Of a DNA stretch of 64,000 nt, positions 33,480 to 42,229 are shown piece after piece. The translations under genes and the position numbers were made by a program. Each line of letters opens with the position of its first letter. Positions within the stretch are counted from its first letter, which is position 1. The DNA is from Phascolarctos cinereus. Its lineage: Eukaryota > Chordata > Mammalia > Diprotodontia > Phascolarctidae. The stretch lies in contig NW_018344059.1 of the NCBI RefSeq assembly GCF_002099425.1, positions 8,863,501-8,927,500 on the forward strand, written 5' to 3'. Under the pieces are notes generated by a model, which did no database searches, was not told the DNA's origin, and worked only from the letters and a program-made list of their open reading frames with translations.

Positions 33480-34080
33480 TGCTCCCTAATCTCATCCTGC
33501 TGTCTCCTGATCCACATAATGAAGCAGACTCTTCATCCCTGCCTGGATCTTATTCCCTTATCATCTCTCTACCTTTAGAAATCCTCCTCTTTTAAGGCCT
33601 AACTCCAGTATCACCTCTCTGGATAAAACCTTCCATGACAGAAGCAATTCTTCCTTCATCATATCCAGCATTGTACTTTGCTGCTCATTTACTTTATCCC
33701 ACTTTGTATTATACACATTACACAATATTACATTGTGTCATACAATGTTAGATTACATATACATATGTACACAGTGTTTTGAATGTTAGAATTTTGGTAC
33801 TAAAGGGACCTCAGATCAGCCAGTCCAACTACTTTACTTTACAGGTGAGGAAACATTCACCCAAGGTCATGCATAGTTAATTAGTAACAGAGTTAGGATT
33901 AGATTTTGCAAGTCTCCTGGTGTTCTTTGAACACTCCACTCCACTCTACTCCAATGGTCTTTCCTTTTACATGTACTGTATTCTCCAGATAGACTTTAAG
34001 CTTCATGAGGGCAACTATTCATTGAGCTAGAAGATCTCTAAGGTCCCCTGCCAGCTCTAAACCTATGACCCTATTGTATG
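33480..34080. repeat. L2 3' region then MIR copies
   Basis: 33480-33720 plus: 'ttttaaggcctaactccagtatcacctctctggataaaaccttccatgac' and 'gtactttgctgctcatttactttatc' (L2). 33785-33950 minus MIR ('actttacttt acaggtgaggaaac', 'cccaaggtcatgcatagtta'). 33985-34080 mixed L2/MIR tails ('agactttaagcttcatgagggcaac'). Confidence 0.65.
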
Positions 34081-34084
34081 ATAA

Positions 34085-34570
34085 TCATAGCTTACAGACA
34101 GTAAGTCCATAAGCAAAGTTTGCTGAATACAGAAAGATCAAGCTGACATTTACAGTAATCATTCAGAGAAAAGGGAGGATAAAAAGATTTCAGGCTCTGC
34201 GGCAACACTGGAAAAGTGGGAGCTCAGTCTTCAGAACAGCTCAGGAAAAGGACTAAATCTAAAACACTTTCTTATTTTTTCCATTGCAAGAATCATTTTT
34301 GAAATTCTGCTTTTCCAAGTACTGCAGGATGCCATTCTCTCCTATATTTCCCAGGGAAGCCTGTTTCTCTGGCAACCAGCTTCTAAGTGTAATTGCTGCA
34401 TTCTTATCTCATGTTAACAATTTGGGCTGAGACCAGAGGCTAAGAGAGTAGAAAGCAGCTCAGATTCCCCAGGCTTAACCTCAGCAAATAAATCCAGTCA
34501 CCCTGAATGTCACCTGGAATGCCCTAGCATGAATGCCCATTTGCAATGATTGTTGTATGCAAAAACAATG
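34085..34570. other. No feature recognised
   Basis: Unique-looking sequence. Confidence 0.35.
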
Positions 34571-34578
34571 GGCTAGAG

Positions 34579-34776
34579 CAGAGGTTGAGGAATCTTTGGC
34601 CTCAAGGCCACATGTGGCCCTCTAGGTCCTCAGGTGTGGCCCTCTGACTGGATCTAAAACTTCAAGTCCTTTTATTAAGGGGATTTGTTCTGTGAAGTTT
34701 AGATTAAGTCAAAGGGCCACACTTAAGAACCCAGAGGGCCATTTGTGGCCTTGAGGTTGCAGGTTCCCCACCCCTG
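34579..34776. mobile_element. hAT-class palindromic MITE, 198 bp
   Basis: Ends are inverted repeats: cagaggttgaggaatc... and, reversed, caggggtggggaacct.... The similarity continues inward (cctcaaggccaca on both arms; tggccctct/gggccac near the middle) around a central 'tttattaaggggatttgttctgtgaag'. Candidate 8-bp target-site duplications are ggctagag (34571-34578) and gcctaaag (34777-34784). Matches a common marsupial Charlie-type non-autonomous hAT. Confidence 0.82.
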
Positions 34777-35034
34777 GCCTAAAGTTTGTACCATATACCC
34801 TGGCCAGGCCTCAGAACCCTTTAGACTTGGTTAAGATCACCCCTGAGACAACTGAGCATTTATCCAGCTGCCTGTGGGTTTCCATGTATCTTCTCTGTAT
34901 GTCTCTGACAAAGCCAATGGTAATAAAAGACCCTGGTAGCCCTCAGAAACTCTGTGTGATAAACTACTTCTGGTTAAGAGGCCATATATAAGGTATTCTG
35001 CCCCTAGGCAAGATGCTTCACTTCTGAGTCTCAG

Positions 35035-35900
35035 TTTCTCAATTTAATTCAATAAGCATTTATCAAACACCTTCTATATCATACTATACTACAAAAAATA
35101 TTCATTAATTCACTCTACAATCATTTATTATGTGTCTACTGTATTCAAAGCACAGTGCTAGATGCTGGAGGAGAGAGAAAGTTTAGTTAAAGCTTGGTCC
35201 CTACCCTCAAGGGAAGGAGAGGAACAAGACAAACATGGAGAACTATAATGCTCAATTTTATATAAGTGCATTAGACAGGTACAAATAAAAGTCCATAAAG
35301 GAATGTCATTATTGACATGGTTACCACAGAAAGCTTTATGAAGGAAGGGAGCTTCCTTGTAGTGAATTTCTTAATAGAGTTGCTCTATTTTTATCTCATA
35401 TTAAGTCTCTGCCCACAAGGAACTTACAATAACAGTATGAAAAATAATACGAATAGTATAATACAAGGTAAAATGTGGTAAGTACAAACAAGAGTTCTAA
35501 ATGGTCCTAAGGAAATCTGTAAAGGGAGAGAGCAGCTGGGGGAGCTGGAAAAGGCTTCTGGGAGGAGGTCACATCTCATCTGGGCCTTGAAGGAAGGGAA
35601 TCAAGATTTCAACAAAGTAAAGTCACATTCTAGGCAAAGGGTACAGATAGCCTGTGTGAATTCAAGTAGGTAGAAAGAAACAACATGAAATAGTAGGCAC
35701 AATACTGGGCAATATTAAAAGCTACAGAGTGGTTAAGGAGAGGGAAGACTAAGAAAAATCTGACTTAGAAATTAAAGATAATTAGTAAAAATAGAGAAAA
35801 TAGTTTCAGTAAAATGGAGTCTAAAGCCAGACTACAAGGGTTTGAGAAGTGAGTAGGAGAAGAGAAAATAGAGGCAGGAAGTACAGATTGCCTTTTCTAG
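35035..35900 (-). repeat. L2-type repeat block
   Basis: Two head-like segments ('caataagcatttatcaaacaccttctat' at about 35050 and 'acaatcatttattatgtgtctactgtattcaaagcacagtgctag' at about 35110), then 'tggtccctaccctcaaggg', 'ctctgcccacaaggaacttacaa', 'gcttctgggaggaggtcacatctcatctgggccttgaagg', 'cattctaggcaaagggtacag'. Same repeat type as 15.3 kb, possibly two overlapping copies. Confidence 0.6.
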
Positions 35901-36046
35901 GGGTTAGTTAAAAAAAAAAAAAAGGGAGCAATCCAGTATGGTACCATGGAGTAAAGGGTTTTCTTTTTAGAATAAGGGAGAGCTGAACATGTTCATAAGC
36001 TGGAGGGAGGAGTCAGTCAGTAGATAAGAAGAAAAGTGGGGGGAGG

Positions 36047-36051
<5 letters not shown>

Positions 36052-36116
<65 letters not shown>
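36052..36116. repeat. (GA)n microsatellite
   Basis: About 32 uninterrupted AG units, preceded by a gggggagggaga purine run. Confidence 0.97.
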
Positions 36117-36118
<2 letters not shown>

Positions 36119-36119
36119 A

Positions 36120-36960
36120 AAAGAGCAAGGAAGATGGGAAAGGATAAAGATCAAGGGCACAATTAAAGGAGTTGGTCTTGGCAAGAATTAATGACACCTT
36201 TGTGTCAATGACTACAGTAAAGGAAGAAACACTGGGGATGGGGTGATTTGGAGGTGCTTTCAGATATGGAACAAGGAAGCTGGAGTCTCAGGACAAATGG
36301 CCTGACTCAGTTTCATCAATAAAACAGGAAGCAAGATCCTCTGTTGAGAAGGTGGGAGGAAGTTGCATATGAAGCCTGAGAAGGGAAGATTTGTAACAGG
36401 TGAAGTAGGGGATGCAAGCAAGAGTCAATCAGGAAAGAATAAAATGATTGCCAGGTAGCAGTGAGGGCCCAATTAAATTCAGAGAATGACTTTGTTGTAG
36501 ACCCAGTTGGCATGGTTGTGTAACTTCCTCAAATAGCATTCAGCAGTACAAGAAAAGGAACAGTAAAGAGGAATAATTGTTGGGGGGCAAGGGAAGCACA
36601 GTAATTAAAGATCTGGTTTGGGCAGTAAGATAAGGGTATAAGGAATTTGAGGATACAGGACAATGTCTAGATGAGTTGGTTAGATACTGGTTCAAGCCTT
36701 TGAAGGGAGAAAAGTGAGACCGAAATGGAAGTCATAGACTGGGAGTACAGGGGTGCATGGCAATTCATTGTCGACATAAACACAGGCTTAGTAGGAATGA
36801 GGTAGGGGGTAAGATGGAAGGATGAGGTTATAATCAGAAACTTCAGAGTCTGTGGAAGCAACACAGTTTTGGTGATGGTAAAATCAAGGATATAATAATT
36901 CTGGTGTGTAGCTAAGATACAGTGAAGAGAAGGTTCATTCATTTATAACAGACCCATCAG
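36120..36960 (-). repeat. Probable old LINE segment (L2-like), low certainty
   Basis: Words such as 'gccaggtagcagtgagggcccaattaaattc' and 'gttgtagacccagttggcatggttgtgtaacttcctc' occur in a widespread mammalian repeat that I associate with L2, antisense. The rest is purine-rich without clear landmarks. Minus frames of 65 and 91 codons are not host genes as far as I can see. Confidence 0.4.
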
Positions 36961-37805
36961 TCCAGGGAGCAGTTACGCCCTCATCCCAATTAAGGGATCC
37001 CAGGTCTGGGTTCGGACCTGAAAGAGTCTGGCCTCTAAAGAGAGGGGTCAAGTTTTTTTCTCTATTTCTGGCTCATGATGTCATCTCCTCAGAATAGAAC
37101 TCTGAGAAAAAACTCTTAAACAAAGCTTAGCAATGGCTCAGTGCCCCAAAATGGACTAACTGGGTCCTATCAATGTAGAAAATAGTATATAAGACACCTA
37201 TTTATTTCCTTCATCACAAGAGAAACGGTTAAAACACAAAAGACTCAAATAAATGCATAGTAACAATGACTTAAAACATGAAACAGCAGTCTATAATTTC
37301 CACTATATTTTCCTGGGAGGTTGATGTTTAAAACATTAAAAGATTTGTAACACTTAGTAGGACTGCTGAGCAATCATTTCACTTTAAGTAGGCTCTCTAT
37401 TATCCAATATCAGTCCAAACTACTTTCTACTGTGCCATATCTCTCAGCCAGAGCTCTACCTCAGGATGGATGAAGAGGGAGAATTCAGAGCAGTTGTGGG
37501 CACCTATTACCCCTCTATCTCCAGTGTTTTGGCCTTGGCCCAGACGCAACCCACACTAGGTCTCTGGTGAAGAGGGATGAAAAACTGAAATAGCCTCTCC
37601 ATACTGGTGTGATGCTCAGGATTAGGGGGCTTCTTCCATCTCTTAACCTTCACCACAATCAGCGACCTTCCTGGGCAGCACGAAGATCTGAAGAGGGAGG
37701 TACCATGGCAGAAGGTAGCTGCCACCAGAACTGTAATTAAAATGTTGGTGCTGATTTTTGTCTACACATCTGCACCAATCACTATCCCCTGCACTCTTAT
37801 TCCCT
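36961..37805. other. No feature recognised
   Basis: Unique-looking. A minus frame at 37507-37725 (72 codons, opening after ..ILITVLVAATFCHGTS) has a hydrophobic start and a CC pair but matches no family I can name. Confidence 0.4.
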
Positions 37806-37814
37806 GTGATTAGA

Positions 37815-38040
37815 AGCAATGTATTACAATGGAAAATGTCCTGAATGTGAAGTCAAAGGACCTGCATTCAAATCCTGATTCTTCAAATTATGTCTTATAT
37901 GACCATGCATAAATTATTTCCCTGTGCCTCAACTTTCCCATCTGAAAAATAGGGGAACTAGACTAGATGGGGCCTCTGATATCCTTTCTAGCTTAGTGAC
38001 CATGATCCTATGATTATACTGCCTAGCATATGGTTGGGGC
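37815..38040 (+). repeat. MIR-type SINE
   Basis: 'gcaatgtattacaatggaaaatgtcctgaatgtgaagtcaaaggacctgcattcaaatcctg', 'cctgtgcctcaactttcccatctgaaaaataggggaactagactagatgg'. Confidence 0.85.
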
Positions 38041-38049
38041 TTGATCTGC

Positions 38050-39340
38050 TTGCTGATTGATTAATTGATCTAAATGGTGTGCTTGAAAACCCATTTTCCT
38101 TGCTATTTATTCCACAACCTTATAGCCCTTCCCAAGTTTCTAGCATCCTCTGCCACATTCTTCTTCTAAGATAGCCTCTGAATCCTCAGCCTACTGTTTA
38201 AGAAAATCTACTTTCATCCTAGATCTCTTCCTTTTACGCTCCTTCTTCTGCTGCTCCCATGAATCTGTTTTTTTCCTGAAGATCATTAGTTGATACCCTA
38301 TCCACTGTTAGCCACCCCGCTCTCACATCCCCTAACACACTGTCAAAAGAAAGAGGAAGCACGAGTCTGCCTCAGTTTCTTCATCTGTCAAATGGGGATA
38401 ACAGCACCCACCCTGCAGTGTTGTTGTGAGGATGAAATGAGATAGTATTTGTAAGGAGCTATATAAATGTCAGCTGTCTCTCCTCCTCGTTCTTTTCACT
38501 CCCACTTCCAGGGCCTCTCCCTGCTCTCACTCCTCAGTAATTTCTCTTTTCAGGTTCATCCTATCCAACTATATCAACCTGTCTACATCCTTGTCGCTGT
38601 TATCTGCTGATTTGTAGGTTGTGTTCCTTCCATTCACAAAGAGTTTGGTAGTTAGGCACCTAGCCTTCCAATACATTCCATCCTCTATCTTAATCCTTGA
38701 TGACCTCTATGTCCAGCTGAATGTCCTTTCAAGCACCATGGCCTACCAGATGAGAAAGGTCAGACCCAGAAAGGGCAAACATCTTCTCCAAGTCACACGG
38801 CAGGTTTGCGACACACTCAGAATTAAAAATCCCCATCCTCTGTACCTTCTGTGTCTCAGTCCAGTGTTCTTTCTGCTCTACTCCAATCTGCTTTACAATC
38901 CTCTCTGGTCCTTTCGCTTTTTTCCTCAGGTTTTATGACATAAGATTTCTATGTATCTCTTTCCCAGCGTTTGCTTCTATTTCTGTCTTTCTGCTAGGCT
39001 GCCTGTCTGCTTTCTCTCTACCTGAGTATAGTAGCAGAAAAAAATACAGCCTTCTAAAAATCCCAAGGGGACAAGCAGTATCAAGTACCGGATACTGACA
39101 AGGACATCAATTTGTATTCTACGCAGAGGCTAAAGAAGCAGTATACAGAGAAGAAAAAAGGCAGCCCAATAAACTTCAAGCATCTCCTCTTGTACCAATA
39201 TAATCAGCAGGAAAAGAAAGTATCTTCAGGGTCATCTATATCCATCCTGCTGCATGGCTGTGGCTACCTTTCTAAGACACTAGTTCTGTGGATGAGCTAA
39301 GATCTGAGTGGTCCCTAATGCATCCACAAGACCCGGTACC
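38050..39340 (+). repeat. Possible L2 ORF remnants with a MIR tail
   Basis: 38360-38480 is a clear plus-strand MIR tail ('tgcctcagtttcttcatctgtcaaatggggataacagcaccc'). The pyrimidine-rich text at 38150-38340 and 38500-38745 ('gctgctcccatgaatctg', 'taatccttgatgacctctatgtcca') may be degraded L2 coding sequence. Uncertain. The 105-codon frame at 38621-38938 is in this material. 38940-39340 has nothing recognised. Confidence 0.35.
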
Positions 39341-39344
39341 ACAG

Positions 39345-40000
39345 TCATTCATTCAATAAAATGTTAATGGAGTGCCTACTTACTACGTGCCAGGCACTGT
39401 GCTAAGCACTGGGTTAGCCCACTAAAGGAGGAATGGATATCATGCAGGGGAAAACAATCCACTAAGTGTGATTTCTGTGGAATTTATCCCAAGCATTAAA
39501 ATACATGCAGACCAGCATGTCTTATAGTAGCTCTGCACGGCAGAAAGTTCACCAGGCAGGAGACCTGACTCTGAGGGTCAGTTGTGTCATTAGAATCACA
39601 TATTCTGCTTGGAAGGGATTCACGGACTCTTAAAAATTTAGGGGTTAAGTAGAGCTCAAAGTAACCTCCAAGATTTTCTAGTCTAACCTCTCATACTAGA
39701 GACAAGAATTCTGAAGACCAGAAAGGCAGTGACTAGTCCAAGGTTATACAGTCAAAGCCAGAACTCAAGCCTTCAGCTCTTCCAGTGACAGGAAATTCAC
39801 TATTTGTTACTGTAGAGATCACAGAATGTTAGACTGAAAGGGACCTCAGAGTTTATCTAACCCACCTTCCTCAGGAAATTGATCTCCCCAAAATTGGTCA
39901 TGAAGATAGTGAGTGGTAGTGCAAAGATGCAAACTCAACTATTTTGATTCAAGATGTGGGATTATCTCCATTACAACATGTGCATTCAGTTCTACTGTTC
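39345..40000. repeat. L2-type tail and MIR fragments
   Basis: 39350-39412: 'caataaaatgttaatggagtgcctacttactacgtgccaggcactgtgctaagcactggg'. 39660-39790 and 39825-39985: minus-strand MIR pieces ('ggacctcagagtttatctaacccaccttcctcagg'). Confidence 0.6.
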
Positions 40001-40149
40001 TATAGTTTAAATGGGTAAGAATTTTTTCTGCTGCCTAGAGTCAAACAAAACAAACCGAATTCCTTTTCTGTTTGATACTATTTGTATCATGTTTTGGAAA
40101 CCACGCTGGCAAGCTAACACATCCAGGGGTGGGAGACCAGCATGACGAA

Positions 40150-40635
40150 AGAACTGGAATCGAACAATCAACTACGAATGTCAATGGGATAAACTCACCC
40201 ATAAAATGGGAGAGGGTTACAAAACAGATTACTAATGAAAGCAAAATCCAGCACTACAGTATCCACAAGAAATATATTTGAAACAAAGATTCACACAGTT
40301 AACATGAAGAGCTGGAGCAGAATTTATCGTGCTTCAGGAAAATATAAAAAATCAGTGGTGGCAAGAATAACTTTACACAAGGTAACATTAAAAAAAAAAC
40401 ATGATTAAAAGAGGTAAGAAAGGAAAATAGTTAAGAAAACAAAGTCCCAATGTAATACATATGCACTGAATAATAACATAGCAAGTATGTATTTAAAGGG
40501 AAAGTTCACTGCATTATGGGGGAAAATAGCCAACAAAACTGTATAAAAGGAGACCATGATGTGTCTTCTTCAAAATTAAATAAAATGAAAAGACAACAAA
40601 GAAAGAAGCTGAGGACATGAATAACCTTTCAGAAA
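40150..40635 (+). mobile_element. L1 ORF2 5' part (endonuclease region), degraded
   Basis: Translation from about 40165 reads TTNVNGINSPIKWERVTKQIT, the near-invariant start of the L1 endonuclease domain (NVNGLNSPIKR..). Further on come 'gaagagctggagcagaatttatcgtgcttcag' (WSRIYYAS) and 'aaagaggtaagaaaggaaaatag' (KRDKEGKY). Interrupted by stops and indels. Confidence 0.8.
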
Positions 40636-40639
40636 ATTT

Positions 40640-40870
40640 CTATGTGATAAATCACACATAAGAGTACTGTCTTCAAGTATCTGAAAGAGGGATTTGCTTG
40701 TCCCGTCTGGCCTCTGGGTCTGCAATAGGAAGCATTAGCACAAGTTACATAAAAGCAAATCTAGAATTGCTGTTAAAGGAAAAACCTAAGAACTGGGGCT
40801 GTTCCATAACAAAATGGGCTGCCCTAGGAAATTAGTTCCCCCTCACTGGATGTTGTCCATCCAAGCTAAG
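40640..40870 (+). mobile_element. CR1/L3 LINE 3' end fragment
   Basis: 'actgtcttcaagtatctgaaag', 'aatctagaattgctgttaaagg', 'ctgttccataacaaaatgggctgccctaggaaattagttccccctcactgg' follow the CR1/L3 3' region. Confidence 0.6.
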
Positions 40871-41290
40871 TTATTTAGAGCATATTCTCCAAGATCCAGA
40901 TCAAGTCCCATTACCCCCATGAAAACTTCCTTGATTTCTCTAGCTCATACTGATCTTAGCCTTTAAATTGCTATTGCTGCGCCACAAATTAGGCATTTAT
41001 GTGGCACAGTGGATAAAGTGCTGGTCTGGAATCAGGAAGATCTGAGTTCAAATCCAGCCTCAGACACTTACTAGCTGCGTGACCCTGGACAAGTCATTTA
41101 ACCTCCGTTTGCCTCCATTTCCTCATAGGACAGCCCAGGGTTGTTGTGAGGATCAAACTGGATAATAACTGTAAAGTGCTTAGTATAATACCTGGCACAT
41201 AGTAACTGTATATCAATATTATTATTATCATTATTATTATTTAGTAACTGTTCATTACTGAAAGTATGTGCATTAGTTCTGATTCTCAGT
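40871..41290 (+). repeat. L2 fragment followed by a CORE-SINE (MIR/Mar-type) and ATT run
   Basis: 40880-40975 L2-like ('ccagatcaagtcccattacccccatgaaaacttccttgatttc'). 40990-41220 SINE: 'gtggcacagtggataaagtgctgg', 'gttcaaatccagcctcagacacttactagctgcgtgaccctgg', 'gaggatcaaactggataa', 'cctggcacatagta', then a short ATT microsatellite to about 41262. Confidence 0.8.
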
Positions 41291-41299
41291 TATATCAGA

Positions 41300-41326
41300 A
41301 TTAGGGTTAAGGTTAAGGTTAGGCTT
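41300..41326 (+). repeat. Short telomere-like hexamer run
   Basis: 'ttagggttaaggttaaggttagg': about four units related to TTAGGG/TTAAGG. Very short, may be chance. Confidence 0.5.
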
Positions 41327-41329
41327 TTG

Positions 41330-41990
41330 GAGGACAGATACAGTATCTTCTCTTTTATCCCCTCAATGTTGGGGAAATGATAGGTTCATAATCTTAGAGT
41401 TGGTTTCTTTTATGATGCATCAACAGCTTGAGCCTCCTTAGGTTGACTGTATCAATAATAGCTCAACCCTTAGTTCCCTTGACTAATCAAATTACCTAGT
41501 CAGCTTCCTTTTCCTTTAGGGGAAAAATGCCTAGTTTACATGGCAGGGACCCCAGTAGATATTGCTCCTATTACACCAAGTATTGATAAAGACTTGTGCT
41601 GACTGTTCTTAACAGCTTCAGGTCACACAACAATGTATTAGTGGTCAAGGCATGACAACATGTAAGGAATAATTTCATTCCTAAGCCTTGGATAAGATAA
41701 AATGAGAAATTAACAGTGAGAAACTAAAATCTGAAAGGTGAAAAATTGAAAAACCAAGGTTTAATGAAAATTTCCACATAATGTAAACCCCGGTGAATTA
41801 AAAGACAAAAGTAATAGATAACTGATAATTCAAATGATTTTGAGAGATAGGCATCTTAAACTCAAATTTCAAAAATACAATTTCAGCTAAAAAGCAATTA
41901 CATCAAAATAGAATAGTTTTTAAATGCTAACACCTGCTATAACCACCACGAAAGGACACATTTCCCTAAAATACTTGAAGCAAAGTATAT
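41330..41990. other. No feature recognised
   Basis: Unique-looking AT-rich DNA. It could include the unrecognisable 5' part of the LINE downstream. Confidence 0.35.
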
Positions 41991-41991
41991 A

Positions 41992-42182
41992 AATATTTCA
42001 AGACCTGTACACAATTGCTTATGTGGTAGCCACTGTCATGGGAAGGCCCACAGAAGGAAGTGCTCCTGAAAATGTGCAGAAAAACCTTGGCGGCAGTCTT
42101 TGATAATGCCACCTTCCCTTCTATGATTCTTACCACGGCAATGGCTGCTAAATAAAACACTGTGTGCAGGTCTTGAAATATT
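41992..42182. mobile_element. 191-bp palindromic element with inverted ends (MITE-like), family unknown
   Basis: The end arms aatatttcaagacctgtacaca (41992-42013) and tgtgtgcaggtcttgaaatatt (42161-42182) are inverted repeats matching at 21 of 22 positions. The inner halves are also related when one is reversed: 'tagccactgtcatgg' against 'cagccattgccgtgg', and 'cagaagg' against 'tagaagg'. So the element is one long imperfect hairpin centred near 42087. No TA or 8-bp duplication is evident. A DNA-transposon MITE is the most natural reading. A chance head-to-head arrangement of two copies of an unknown repeat is possible. The 64-codon minus frame inside it is not recognised. Confidence 0.65.
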
Positions 42183-42229
42183 CTTACATTTTCTGCCCAT
42201 GTCTATCTGGTACACAAGAGTGCAAACTT

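Noticed and set aside
37507-37725. 72-codon minus frame with hydrophobic start and a CC pair, reminiscent of a small secreted protein
   Set aside because: Spacing of cysteines and the sequence after them do not fit chemokines or other small cysteine families, and there is no supporting gene structure.
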